Positions 1 through 8,366 are shown, numbered from the stretch's first letter. The stretch: DNA of 64,000 nucleotides from Thiothrix caldifontis (GCF_900107695.1 NZ_FNQP01000014.1:25078-89077); one strand, 5' to 3'. Made by a program: numbers and translations. Notes: generated by a model from the letters alone, not told the origin.

Positions 1-524
1 GCAATACCCAGCATCTCACGCACCTTGGAATTCACCCCATCTGACACCACTAACAAGCGGGTTTGCAGTGACTCCACCACCTCATCACGCTCGATACTCA
101 CGATCACACAATCCGCATCCTGCTGCACCGCAAACACGGTTGCCGGAACATATTGTGCAATCTCACCGGACGCCAATTCAGCATACAACAGCTTACCCAG
201 CACCCGACTTTCCACCACATAACCCAGCGCGGGTACGTGCTCTTGTGCCGCTGCCAAACGGGTTGCGCCAAAATGCCCCTGGTCAGAAATATGAATGTGT
301 TGAATCGCCTCCACCCCGGAATGCAGCTTGTTCCACAACCCCATACCCTGATAGATACGGCTGGAACCATACGCCAACGCAATCGAACGGTCATCGTAAC
401 TCGGCTGTTCTGCTGCTCCAAAATGAAAGGCTTCGATCAAGCCAACCTGCAACTTCAGGGGCTTGAGTGCCACGGCTAAACTTGCCCCTACCATCCCGCC
501 GCCGACGATCAAAATATCAAACAT
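1..524 (-). CDS. ubiH: UbiH-like FAD aromatic hydroxylase, N-terminal part
   Basis: The minus-strand frame opens at ATG 524 and stays open to the window edge, so about 174 codons are present and the C-terminal part lies outside. It begins MFDILIVGGGMVGASLAVAL, the GxGxxG dinucleotide-binding motif of FAD monooxygenases, followed by a DDRSIAL stretch typical of the UbiH/UbiF/COQ6 family. These enzymes hydroxylate the ubiquinone ring precursor at the membrane. The linkage to pepP and ygfB (with one gene inserted between) is the enterobacterial ubiH neighbourhood, which favours UbiH over UbiI or UbiF. The exact ring position hydroxylated cannot be read from this fragment. Confidence 0.82.
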   Translation of the reverse strand, partial: MFDILIVGGGMVGASLAVALKPLKLQVGLIEAFHFGAAEQPSYDDRSIALAYGSSRIYQGMGLWNKLHSGVEAIQHIHISDQGHFGATRLAAAQEHVPALGYVVESRVLGKLLYAELASGEIAQYVPATVFAVQQDADCVIVSIERDEVVESLQTRLLVVSDGVNSKVREMLGI

Positions 525-772
525 AGTGCTGCTCACTGGCTGAAATCATGCTGCCATCCTTGAACAAAGCAGACACGCTGTCAAGCAACCACCAACTTAC
601 CCAAAACCGCCTATACTCTAAGCAAAGGGGCAACACGATAAGCTCTCCTATCCCAGCAGAGGGGCTGCGGAAAATACCTTGTTCAAGTGATTACTGGCTT
701 ATGTGTAGATACGTAAGCTCCAGTTTGTACCGCAATCACGTAATCAACCTAAAGAGCGAGAGGAAATACACC

Positions 773-2632
773 ATGACCACCAAACCCATGGGCATGTTAT
801 TGCAAGACCCATCCCTGCCTGATTTGTACCAAGACTATGAATTCCCCGTCGACAGCGATTTTCTCGCAGGTATGGGTTCGAGTAAATTCACCATCCGCGA
901 TAACGACCTGTATGACATGCCACTTTACCAAGGGCTAGATTGGGCAAATGCCGATCTTTCCTTCGCCGCACTCAATAAAAACGGCAATTTCATTGACAAT
1001 CCGCAGTTTCACCAAGTCAACACCTTTGCCGTCGCCGCTTACTCGCTGGATCTGGTGGAAGCTGCCATAGGGCGCGAAATGAAGTGGAAGCATGGTGCTC
1101 CCTTGGTATTGCGCCCCCATGCCTTCAGCGATGCGAATGCGTTTTACGACCCGATGTCACCGTCACTCAACTTTGGGTCGTTCACGTCACCGTTCCGCCG
1201 CGCCCCGGTATGGACATGTTTATCCCACGACATCGTGTCCCATGAATTGGGTCACGCGCTCCTCGATTCCTTCCGCCCGCTGTATGTGTATTCCGAAGAA
1301 GTTGACACCGGCGCGTTACACGAATCGGTCGGCGATTTAATGGCGATGTTTACCTCGCTCAGCCACAAACCGGTAGTAGAACAATTATTCCGCGAATCCG
1401 GCGGCGATATGATGAACCCCAGCCTTGCCAGCGGCTTGGCGGAAGAATTCGGCATCGGCTTGTGGGGGGTCAGCTTTCCCTTCCTGCGCTCTGCCCTGAA
1501 TGGCCCCAGCTACGACATGGCACCATTTGAAATTCATGATCGCTCCACAGTATGGACTGCTGCCATTTATGAAATCCTCGCCACTCTGGTCTCCGAAGCG
1601 CTGACCCCCACAGTGAAAGCCACCTTGGAGAATGCACCTGTCACGCATAAACCCCAAGCGCAAATGAGTTCAATGCGCCAGATGACGATTCAGCAACAAG
1701 ACCCGGCGTTCGAGGACTACTACACCGAATCCGCTAATCGCAGTGATTTCGACGCCTTTTTCGAGGCCATCGTCTCTGCGAGTGCCCGCGTCAAAGGCAT
1801 GATGTTACGGGCACTGCAAGACATCCCACCCACTGGCGTGACGCTGCTGACCTTGGCACGGGTACTGTACAATGCCGATGCTCGCCTGTTCCCGGATGAC
1901 CCACACCCGCGTGAACTGGCTAAAGAAGTGTTCCAACGCCGCATGTTGTGGCAGGAAGAAATCGACATTAACGCCCCCGGTATTGGCTCTAGTTTCGAGG
2001 AAGCTTTCCATACCGGCAATACCGCGCTAATGAAAGCCGTGTATGAAAACGCCGACGCGCTGCGCATCCCCATGAGTGAAGGTGCACGCATTCTTAGCCC
2101 TCGCATTAGCACCGTCACCCGCACTATCGACGCGGCGAAGGAACAACGCGGCACCGGCAGCAAAACCGTGACCGAGCGTTACCTGTATTACACGTATGAA
2201 ATGCAGTACGAATCCTGCTACATCACCCCAGATGGCGAAATCGCCATGGGCATGGTGTCAATTTACAAGGGAGGCACCTTGGTGATGGACGAAAACTGGA
2301 ATGACATCCAACTCACCACCGACCCGGATTTGTGGATTTACCCCGAAGAACCCAGCGAAGGCGAAGTGCCGCCCGCAGAACCCGTTGGTATCCGGGCGAT
2401 TAAAATGGCGAAACAACGTTTCATCAAAACCCACCGCCAATCCCTGCGGGCATTCCGTGATGGTCTGGTGCGCCCTGATGGAACCTTACCCAGCGGGCAA
2501 GTGGCGCTGCCATTTAAGGTCACACGCCAGTCTAGCGGCGCGAATGTCCTCATCCGCAACCGCTGCAACTTGGGTGAGCACCTGATGGGCGTGGCGGGTA
2601 AGCACGCACACTTCCCGTTTGATGTGGATTAA
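773..2632 (+). CDS. Thermolysin-like (M4-type gluzincin) metallopeptidase
   Basis: A 619-residue protein. The start at 773 (MTTKPMGMLL) is preceded by GAGAGG; the frame remains open further upstream but that part looks non-coding. It carries HELGHALLDSF, the zinc-binding HExxH helix, and about 25 residues later GALHESVGDLMA, matching the GAxxEsxxD glutamate-ligand helix of thermolysin-type peptidases. No signal peptide or propeptide is evident at the N-terminus, which is unusual for M4 enzymes, which are normally secreted. The C-terminal part after about residue 350 has no domain I recognise. The gene lies between ubiH and pepP and its end overlaps the end of the convergent pepP by 4 bases. 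Role unknown; a cytoplasmic or non-classically exported protease is possible. Confidence 0.75.
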   Translation: MTTKPMGMLLQDPSLPDLYQDYEFPVDSDFLAGMGSSKFTIRDNDLYDMPLYQGLDWANADLSFAALNKNGNFIDNPQFHQVNTFAVAAYSLDLVEAAIGREMKWKHGAPLVLRPHAFSDANAFYDPMSPSLNFGSFTSPFRRAPVWTCLSHDIVSHELGHALLDSFRPLYVYSEEVDTGALHESVGDLMAMFTSLSHKPVVEQLFRESGGDMMNPSLASGLAEEFGIGLWGVSFPFLRSALNGPSYDMAPFEIHDRSTVWTAAIYEILATLVSEALTPTVKATLENAPVTHKPQAQMSSMRQMTIQQQDPAFEDYYTESANRSDFDAFFEAIVSASARVKGMMLRALQDIPPTGVTLLTLARVLYNADARLFPDDPHPRELAKEVFQRRMLWQEEIDINAPGIGSSFEEAFHTGNTALMKAVYENADALRIPMSEGARILSPRISTVTRTIDAAKEQRGTGSKTVTERYLYYTYEMQYESCYITPDGEIAMGMVSIYKGGTLVMDENWNDIQLTTDPDLWIYPEEPSEGEVPPAEPVGIRAIKMAKQRFIKTHRQSLRAFRDGLVRPDGTLPSGQVALPFKVTRQSSGANVLIRNRCNLGEHLMGVAGKHAHFPFDVD

Positions 2633-3981
2633 CGTTGCATCAATGCCTCAATGGCGTCAATGTCTTTGACAACCGCCGCCGACAGCACCTCATTGCCGTC
2701 GGCGGTAATCAGCACATCATCCTCAATCCGAATCCCGATATTCCACCATTGTGGATCGACATTATCGGCAGGAGAAATATACAGCCCCGGTTCCACCGTC
2801 AACACCATGCCCGGTTGTAAAGTGCGCCATTCTTCACCGTGCTTGTAATCCCCCACATCGTGGACATCCATCCCCAGCCAATGCCCGGTTTTGTGCATGT
2901 AAAACTGGCGGTAAGGCTCTTCGGGAGCAGGTTCTTCGAGGTTAGTCACCTCAGGCTTTTTCAACACCTCTTCCAGTGTGCCGCTCAAAATGCCCAAATC
3001 GAGTAACCCTTGCGCCAACACCTTCACCGCCGCTTGATGCGGGTCATCCCACATATTGCCGGGAATCGCGGCAGCAATTGCAGCCTGTTGCGCATCCAGT
3101 ACCAATTGATACAACGCCCGTTGTGCGGGGCTAAATTTGCCATTCACCGGAAAAGTGCGGGTAATATCGCTGGCATAGCATTCGTGTTCTGCCCCCGCAT
3201 CAATCAGCAGCAAATCACCGTCATGCAACACGTCACGGTTTTCAATGTAGTGTAAAATACAGGCATTTTTACCGCCCCCCACAATCGAGGTATACGCAGG
3301 TTCCATCCCCATGCGCCGGAATTCATGCAACAATTCAGCTTCGACTTCGTACTCGTATTTGTCTGGCTGACAGATTTGCATCGCACGGGTATGCGCCCGT
3401 GCAGCCGTTTGGGCGGCATAACGCATTACCGCCACTTCCGCCGCTGATTTAAACAAGCGCATTTCGTGCAGAATCCGATCCAACATCACAATGCTATGCG
3501 GCGCACGTATCCCTGCCCGCGCTCTGGCACGCAAGTGATTCACCCAACGAATCAAATGCAAATCAAACTCAGGGTTTGCACCCAAATCGTAATGCACTTG
3601 ATCACGCCCAATCAGCAATTCCGGCATCAATTTGTTCAGATCACTAATTGGATGCGCATCATCCGCGCCATGCCAATGTTTTGCGCCTTCCAAACCGGCA
3701 CGAGTGCCTGACCAGCGTTCCGCTAACTCGTTTTTTTCGCGGCAAAACAGCACGTATTCGCCTTGCTCACGCCCCGGCACAAATACCGCCACTGCTTCCG
3801 GCTCATTGAAGCCGGTGAGGTAATGGAAATCGCTGTCTTGCCGAAACGGGTATTCCGCGTCACGATTACGCACTTTCAAGCCGCCAGAAGGTACGACCGC
3901 CACCGCATCCTTACCCAACTGCGCCAACAACTGCCGCCGCCGCGCTGCATACTCTTCCTTCGGAATCATCGGTTTTTGCAT
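2629..3981 (-). CDS. pepP: Xaa-Pro aminopeptidase P
   Basis: A 450-residue M24 metallopeptidase that removes N-terminal residues preceding proline. The N-terminal domain (from about residue 5) is the AMP_N creatinase-like domain with YPFRQDSDFHYLTGF. The pita-bread catalytic domain shows the di-metal ligands: LLIDAGAE and ASDITRTFP (two Asp), HKTGHWLGMDVHDVG (His), VEPGLYI and GIRIEDDVLI (two Glu). I chose the start at 3981 (MQKPMIP) because GGAGAAAATC precedes it at good spacing; a Met 4 codons upstream lacks this. Length is close to E. coli PepP (about 440). It follows ygfB on the same strand, as in other gammaproteobacteria. Confidence 0.93.
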   Translation of the reverse strand: MQKPMIPKEEYAARRRQLLAQLGKDAVAVVPSGGLKVRNRDAEYPFRQDSDFHYLTGFNEPEAVAVFVPGREQGEYVLFCREKNELAERWSGTRAGLEGAKHWHGADDAHPISDLNKLMPELLIGRDQVHYDLGANPEFDLHLIRWVNHLRARARAGIRAPHSIVMLDRILHEMRLFKSAAEVAVMRYAAQTAARAHTRAMQICQPDKYEYEVEAELLHEFRRMGMEPAYTSIVGGGKNACILHYIENRDVLHDGDLLLIDAGAEHECYASDITRTFPVNGKFSPAQRALYQLVLDAQQAAIAAAIPGNMWDDPHQAAVKVLAQGLLDLGILSGTLEEVLKKPEVTNLEEPAPEEPYRQFYMHKTGHWLGMDVHDVGDYKHGEEWRTLQPGMVLTVEPGLYISPADNVDPQWWNIGIRIEDDVLITADGNEVLSAAVVKDIDAIEALMQR

Positions 3982-3999
3982 GATTTTCTCCAATTTATC

Positions 4000-4024
4000 C
4001 CCTTCCCCCCCTGCGGGGGAAGGG
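4000..4024. repeat. G/C-run palindrome between ygfB and pepP
   Basis: A perfect 10-bp inverted repeat (CCCTTCCCCC ... GGGGGAAGGG) with a 5-base loop, followed by GTTAGGGATGGGGGG. It sits in the short gap between ygfB and pepP on their shared transcript. This sequence style is common as a dispersed intergenic palindrome in many bacterial genomes; it could attenuate pepP or protect mRNA, but no poly-U tract follows on the minus strand. Confidence 0.6.
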
Positions 4025-4041
4025 TTAGGGATGGGGGGTAA

Positions 4042-4596
4042 TTAGTGAATGTGTGGCGCTGCTTTCATCGGTTGCAGTTCTTCGTTCATCATCAACACCC
4101 CGACGCGCAGGTACTCGATAATTTCCGCGAGTGATTCTTCACCCTCTTCTTCATCTTCCATTTCCAGCTCGCCGGAACTGCCGATGCGCACCACGTCTTC
4201 AGTCCATTCACGCGAATCGTCCGGCAAGGTGCGCATGTCTTTCACGCCAGCCAGTGCCAGCCCGAAACTGAAGCCCTGACACCAATCCTGCATCGCTTCC
4301 ACGCGGGTTTCCAAGGCATCGTCTTCGGGCAAAAATAATTCAAACGCCATCCCTGAATCATTTAATTGCTGGCGGGCAGCGCTAAACAATTCTTTCAGCA
4401 AGCTGCGGGCTTCTTGCACATGAAAATCCTGCGGGTTGCCTTCCAACACCTGCGCAAACCAAGTGTCTGGTGCAGTTGCCTGATCAACCACCAATAAACC
4501 GCACGCCATCCCATGAATTTCTGCACTCGAAAAATCCACGTTGGCACGCCCTAACGCCCGCTCTACGCCTACATAATCCGGTAATTCACTCTTCAA
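4042..4596 (-). CDS. ygfB: YgfB / UPF0149 family protein
   Basis: A 184-residue protein of the YgfB (UPF0149, YecA-like) family, recognised from the start (LPDYVGVERALG), IHGMACGLL, WCQGFSFGLAL and the acidic tail EDEEEGEESLAEIIEYLRVG. The start codon appears to be TTG at 4596: AGGGAGAAGATAATT lies directly upstream and there is no ATG at a suitable place. YgfB has been linked in Pseudomonas to control of peptidoglycan-recycling and antibiotic tolerance genes; I know of no enzymatic function. It is upstream of pepP on the same strand and divergent from the TIGR02449/zapA pair. Confidence 0.88.
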   Translation of the reverse strand: MKSELPDYVGVERALGRANVDFSSAEIHGMACGLLVVDQATAPDTWFAQVLEGNPQDFHVQEARSLLKELFSAARQQLNDSGMAFELFLPEDDALETRVEAMQDWCQGFSFGLALAGVKDMRTLPDDSREWTEDVVRIGSSGELEMEDEEEGEESLAEIIEYLRVGVLMMNEELQPMKAAPHIH

Positions 4597-4670
4597 AATT
4601 ATCTTCTCCCTGACAAAGCGCTATTATGAGATGATTGACGTGGTTTCGCACTCTTTACTACCATTAGCGC

Positions 4671-4910
4671 ATGAATACAAAAGCCCCTGACTTGACACTG
4701 CAAACTCAACTCGATGCCATCGAACAACGCATGGAACGCCTGTTGAGCCTCATTGAAAAATTGGCGACTGAAAATGCCGACCTGAAAAAGCAAGAAAAAA
4801 CCCTTGCCCAAGAATGTCAGGCGTTGCGTAACCGCCATGATAAAGCCAGTAGTCAATTGGAAGCCCTGATACAGCGCCTGAAAACCCAGCCAACCGCAAC
4901 CGGGGCATAA
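4671..4910 (+). CDS. TIGR02449-type coiled-coil protein (ZapB-like)
   Basis: A 79-residue protein consisting almost wholly of a heptad-patterned coiled coil (QLDAIEQRMERLLSLIEKL, then ENADLKKQEKTLAQECQAL). Small proteins of this type (TIGR02449) regularly precede zapA in gammaproteobacteria and resemble the division factor ZapB in size and structure. It ends 5 bases before the zapA start, so the two are surely cotranscribed. A role at the FtsZ ring with ZapA is inference from this linkage. Confidence 0.8.
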   Translation: MNTKAPDLTLQTQLDAIEQRMERLLSLIEKLATENADLKKQEKTLAQECQALRNRHDKASSQLEALIQRLKTQPTATGA

Positions 4911-4915
4911 GCCAC

Positions 4916-5224
4916 ATGGACAAAAATATCCAACCTGTCAGTGTTCGTATTCTCGACAAAGACTATATGGTCGCCTGCCCTGTGGGTGAACAGGATGCCC
5001 TGATTGCCTCTTCGCGTCGGGTTGACCGTGAAATGCGCAAAATCCGCGATTCCGGCAAAGTCTTGGGCAGTGACCGCATTGCCGTCATGGTTGCCCTCAA
5101 TCTTGCCCACGAATTAATGCACGGCAAACACTATCACAACGCAGCAGCCGACCCCTCAACGCTGGAACACTTGCAAAAAATGCAGCAACGCTTAGATGCT
5201 GCACTCGATAAGCACAAAGCTTAA
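4916..5224 (+). CDS. zapA: Cell division protein ZapA
   Basis: A 102-residue protein. The N-terminal half has the ZapA signature (SVRILDKDYMVACPVGEQDA, then LIASSRRVDREMRKIRDSG and GSDRIAVMVALNLAHEL), followed by a C-terminal coiled coil. ZapA tetramers crosslink FtsZ protofilaments at midcell. It follows the TIGR02449 gene by 5 bases and is followed by the 6S RNA gene, the standard gammaproteobacterial order. Confidence 0.92.
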   Translation: MDKNIQPVSVRILDKDYMVACPVGEQDALIASSRRVDREMRKIRDSGKVLGSDRIAVMVALNLAHELMHGKHYHNAAADPSTLEHLQKMQQRLDAALDKHKA

Positions 5225-5273
5225 GCATTTGTCAATTCTTCCCCTCACCCAATAATTGTAATAGTATGGTCAC

Positions 5274-5461
5274 AAGAGCACCTCTGGGGGACGCGTGAGA
5301 AGATGGGTATTATCCTTGAGCCTAATTTCTTACCCCGGGAGTGGTTGTAATGGTTTGGTGTGCATGACCGCTCGACGGTAAGTCTGAAAGCCATTCGCCG
5401 CACCCACTTGAACCACTGGTTCAAGGTCGAAGTCTTCCACGATTTTCTGGAGTGTGCTCCT
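5274..5461 (+). ncRNA. ssrS: 6S RNA
   Basis: A stretch of about 185 bases just downstream of zapA, where 6S RNA normally lies. The ends pair (GAGCAC at 5276-5281 with GTGCTC at 5454-5459, extended by CTC/GAG). Near the 3' side is the well-known conserved hairpin CTTGAACCACTGGTTCAAG (compare CCTTGAACCAAGGGTTCAAGG in E. coli). A -10-like TAGTAT at 5262-5267 fits a transcription start near 5274. 6S RNA binds the sigma-70 holoenzyme and represses many promoters in stationary phase. Boundaries are estimated from pairing. No fau (ygfA) gene follows, unlike in enterobacteria. Confidence 0.86.
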
Positions 5462-5573
5462 ACTTTTGATCCCACCATTTTTTACTCCCCTATCCACTGC
5501 TATTTTGCGTTTTCTCAAACGTTGTATTGCGCCATTTGTTATAGTGAGCAGACCGTTAGGAGGAAATTAAAAC

Positions 5574-6053
5574 ATGAGATTAAACCCATTTTTTGCTGCC
5601 AGTATGGTAGCAATTGCTTTATTGAGCATCCCTTTTTCAGCCGTCATCGCTGCCGATGCTGTTACCGAAAAAACCAGTGAAAGTGAAACTGCTGGTGATG
5701 AAACCCATCGCTTGGTAATTCAAGTTAATAAGCGCGAAGAAGACTTTCAAGATCATGTCTTAGCCAATATCGTCAACCTGCAAAAACATTACGGTATGGA
5801 TAATATTGAAATGGAGGTAGTCGCCTATGGCCCTGGTATTTGGTTAGTCACCGACAAAAGTGCATTTCTCAAGCGAGTCGAAAGCCTGATGATGCAAAAT
5901 GTTATTTTCACCGCTTGTGGTAACACCCTCGACACCGTGGAAGAAACCAGTGGCACACGCCCCACACTCATTGACGGCATCGAGGAAACCCAAGCGGGCA
6001 TTGCGCGGATTATTGCCCTGCAAGAACAGGGCTGGAGCTACCTTAGCCCGTAA
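5574..6053 (+). CDS. Exported DsrE-like protein
   Basis: A 159-residue protein with a clear signal peptide (hydrophobic core FFAASMVAIALLSIPFSAV, cleavage likely after AVIAA) and TAGGAGGAAAT at ribosome-binding distance. The mature part matches the DsrE/DsrF-like fold: RLVIQVN, then LANIVNLQKHYG, IEMEVVAYGPGIWLV, and FTACGNTLDTV containing the single conserved Cys. DsrE-type proteins handle sulfur (sulfurtransferase or persulfide carriers); periplasmic members occur in many sulfur oxidisers, but the substrate of this one is unknown. Its end overlaps the end of the convergent cbiX by 11 bases. Confidence 0.78.
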   Translation: MRLNPFFAASMVAIALLSIPFSAVIAADAVTEKTSESETAGDETHRLVIQVNKREEDFQDHVLANIVNLQKHYGMDNIEMEVVAYGPGIWLVTDKSAFLKRVESLMMQNVIFTACGNTLDTVEETSGTRPTLIDGIEETQAGIARIIALQEQGWSYLSP

Positions 6054-6459
6054 TGCACGCTGGGTAAGTGCAGTTAGCCCCATTGCACTCACACGCCGTT
6101 TGCGCTGATTGCACAATCAAGCCCGGCATTAAACCCGATACCCCTAAGTAAGGTGCCATACGAATCTTTACTTGGGGATTTTCACGTTGTTTCGCCTGTA
6201 CCAATTCAGGCACATCCGTGACCACATGACGACCGGCTGATAGAAAAAAGGGCATAATGGTGATCACCGTTGCGCCTTGATCAATACAGTGCTGAATGCC
6301 GTCGGGAATCGACGGCTCTGCCAATTCCAGAAAAGCACTGCCTACGTAAGCGTAATCCGTGCCAGATTGCTCGCCGACTTTAGCAGCAAGAGCACGAATT
6401 TCATCATTGGATTGCACCCGGCGACTGCCGTGCGCCACAATAAGTAAAGCTTGCATCAT
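6043..6459 (-). CDS. cbiX: CbiX-type small chelatase (sirohydrochlorin family)
   Basis: A 138-residue protein beginning MMQALLIVAHGSRR, the motif with the catalytic His of the CbiX/SirB class II chelatases. VGSAFLELAEPSIPDGI, ITIMPFFLSAGRHVVTDVP and the C-terminal cysteines (ECNGANCTYPAC) follow. This is the single-domain ('CbiX-S') length. The family inserts cobalt or iron into sirohydrochlorin for cobalamin or sirohaem synthesis. The start at 6459 is chosen from an AAGGA upstream and because the HGSRR strand must be near the N-terminus. It is divergent from the desaturase gene (gap 6460-6540 must hold both promoters). Confidence 0.85.
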   Translation of the reverse strand: MMQALLIVAHGSRRVQSNDEIRALAAKVGEQSGTDYAYVGSAFLELAEPSIPDGIQHCIDQGATVITIMPFFLSAGRHVVTDVPELVQAKQRENPQVKIRMAPYLGVSGLMPGLIVQSAQTACECNGANCTYPACITG

Positions 6460-6540
6460 GAATCCTTGGGTAAACCCTATATCAATAAAGGGCGAATGTA
6501 GTAGAGTATCCATTGTCACAACAGAGGAGAGGTAAATAGT

Positions 6541-7617
6541 ATGGGTTTACTCGCTGAACTCAGCGCTTGGCAACTGGTGCTGGTCACACTGGGCTTAACA
6601 CACCTTACCATCGCGGCAGTCACTATCTTTTTACACCGCGCCCAAGCACATCGGGCATTGGAGTTAGGGTTTATCCCCGCGCATTTTTTCCGCTTCTGGT
6701 TGTGGCTAACCACCGGCATGGTAACACGCGAATGGGTGGCGATTCACCGCAAGCACCACGCCAAATGCGAAACCCCCGAAGACCCACACAGCCCACAAAC
6801 CCGTGGGGTGAACACCGTCCTATGGAAAGGTGCGTGGCTGTACCGCCAAGAAGCCAAAAATCAGGAAACCCTCGAAAAATACGGTAAAGGTACCCCCGAT
6901 GACTGGCTGGAACGCCACGTATACGCGCCCTACCCTTGGCTAGGTGTCAGCACCATGCTGGTGATTGATCTGGTGCTGTTTGGCTTGCCCGGCATACTCA
7001 TCTGGGCGGTACAAATGGTGTGGATTCCGTTTTGGGCAGCGGGTGTCATCAATGGTTTGGCGCACTTCTGGGGCTATCGCAATTGGAACACCACCGACGC
7101 GTCCACCAACATTTCCCCGATCGGTATTTTAATCGGCGGTGAAGAATTGCATAACAACCACCATGCATTTGCCGCATCCGCACGGCTTTCCAGCCGCTGG
7201 TATGAATTCGATATTGGTTGGTTTTACATCCGCATCTTAGAAATGTTGGGCATGGCGAAAGTACGTAAAGTTGCCCCGCGCATTCGCATTAACCCTAACA
7301 AACTGGCGGTGGATTTTGACACGGTGACCGCTGTTCTTGGTAATCGCTTACAAGTCCTCTCGCACTTTGCCCAGCAAGTCATCAAACCGGTGACGAAATC
7401 GGAATTGCGTCACCAAACCGTACTCGCGGAAAGCCAAGCCTTACAAACCGTGTATTTGTACCAGCAACGCCTACATCAATTGTGGGAACGCACCACTGTT
7501 AGCCAAGAAGCGCGGCTGGAAGCGGTACAAGAGTGGATCAGCAACGCGGAAAAAACCGGCATCGCGGCTCTGGAGCAATTTGCACACCGCCTGCGCGGGT
7601 ATTCGGTCAGCGCCTAA
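6541..7617 (+). CDS. Membrane fatty acid desaturase
   Basis: A 358-residue integral membrane desaturase of the acyl-lipid/acyl-CoA delta-9 type. The three histidine boxes for the di-iron centre are all present: HRAQAH at residues 32-37, HRKHH at 69-73 and HNNHH at 204-208. Hydrophobic segments lie around residues 8-30, 50-62 and 140-180. It introduces double bonds into fatty acids to control membrane fluidity. GAGGAGAGG lies 8 bases before the ATG. The C-terminal 100 residues are a charged helical extension. The Nudix gene starts 14 bases after its stop and is likely cotranscribed. Confidence 0.9.
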   Translation: MGLLAELSAWQLVLVTLGLTHLTIAAVTIFLHRAQAHRALELGFIPAHFFRFWLWLTTGMVTREWVAIHRKHHAKCETPEDPHSPQTRGVNTVLWKGAWLYRQEAKNQETLEKYGKGTPDDWLERHVYAPYPWLGVSTMLVIDLVLFGLPGILIWAVQMVWIPFWAAGVINGLAHFWGYRNWNTTDASTNISPIGILIGGEELHNNHHAFAASARLSSRWYEFDIGWFYIRILEMLGMAKVRKVAPRIRINPNKLAVDFDTVTAVLGNRLQVLSHFAQQVIKPVTKSELRHQTVLAESQALQTVYLYQQRLHQLWERTTVSQEARLEAVQEWISNAEKTGIAALEQFAHRLRGYSVSA

Positions 7618-7630
7618 GGCAGCCAGCACC

Positions 7631-8221
7631 ATGAACGCCATTGACCAACTGACCCCAACCGACATTATGCAGCGCTTACAACAACGTGGCGCAGCGACGC
7701 ATGATGTCGCGCTGGATGCGTGTCGCGAAGCCGGGGTGTTAGTGCCGTTTGTACGCATGGATAATGCTTGGCACTTGCTGTTTATTCGCCGCCCTAAGTC
7801 GGTGCGTGATTATCACAGCGGGCAAGTCGCCTTTGCTGGGGGCAAGCGTGACCCGGAAGATGCCGACCTGACCGCCACGGCTTTACGTGAGGCACACGAA
7901 GAAATTGGTATTTTACCGCAAGATGTGAAGATTTTAGGGCAACTCAGCCCGCACCATAGCGTGAGCCGCTTTCAAATTGTGCCAACCGTTGCCAGTGTCC
8001 CTTGGCCTTATGAATTGATACTCAGCCCGCAAGAAGTAGCCCGTGCCTTCACCATTCCGCTGCATTGGCTCGCACAGCCTCAACACCACGAAATACGCTA
8101 CCGACAGTTAACCGACGTACCTAAACCGATACCGATTGTGTACTTTCAGGAATACGATGGGGAAGTTTTGTGGGGGGCGACGGCGCGAATTACGCTGTCA
8201 TTGCTGGCTTGCTTGCAATAA
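7631..8221 (+). CDS. Nudix hydrolase, coenzyme A pyrophosphatase type
   Basis: A 196-residue protein; the start at 7631 (MNAIDQLTPT) is the first ATG after the desaturase stop. The Nudix box is complete: GGKRDPEDADL, then TATALREAHEEIGI (Gx5Ex7REUxEExGU). It is preceded by SGQVAFAGG and RRPKSVRDYH, the extra motif that marks the CoA pyrophosphatase (NudL/YeaB) subgroup. Such enzymes split CoA and its oxidised forms into phosphopantetheine and 3',5'-ADP. Length is typical. Confidence 0.88.
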   Translation: MNAIDQLTPTDIMQRLQQRGAATHDVALDACREAGVLVPFVRMDNAWHLLFIRRPKSVRDYHSGQVAFAGGKRDPEDADLTATALREAHEEIGILPQDVKILGQLSPHHSVSRFQIVPTVASVPWPYELILSPQEVARAFTIPLHWLAQPQHHEIRYRQLTDVPKPIPIVYFQEYDGEVLWGATARITLSLLACLQ

Positions 8222-8237
8222 GCGGTGTAGAAAGATA

Positions 8238-8366
8238 CGCCCACAGCAAGAACATGAGGAGAGAGAGGAGGAGGAGAGAATCCCTCAATGTCCGTGCGCT
8301 GTGGGCGCTTGCAGATGATTCAGAAGCTAGGAGGAGGAGAGAGACTCTGAACCATTCATATTGCAA
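8238..8366. ncRNA. Two-hairpin structured element with GGAGGAGGA loops
   Basis: Two adjacent long hairpins in the convergent gap between the Nudix and LysR genes. Hairpin 1: outer stem 8238-8247 / 8298-8307 (10 perfect pairs), inner stem 8252-8259 / 8283-8291 with one bulged A; the loop at 8260-8282 is AGAGAGAGGAGGAGGAGAGA plus three bases. Hairpin 2: TTGCA 8309-8313 / 8362-8366, ATGA 8315-8318 / 8356-8359, TTCAGA 8319-8324 / 8346-8351; its loop at 8325-8345 again has AGGAGGAGGAGAGA. On the plus strand the loops present repeated GGA motifs (a CsrA/RsmA decoy layout). On the minus strand they present CU-rich anti-Shine-Dalgarno loops, like the alphaproteobacterial 'cuckoo' RNAs. Strand, promoter and terminator are not evident. 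Confidence 0.55.

Noticed and set aside
68..479. Overlapping plus-strand frames of 100-130 codons at the left edge
   Set aside because: They are antisense or shifted shadows of ubiH, which has clear family motifs through the whole stretch.
548..772. N-terminal extension of the metallopeptidase to an ATG at 548
   Set aside because: The 75 extra residues look non-coding, no signal peptide is gained, and the ribosome site GAGAGG is placed for ATG 773.
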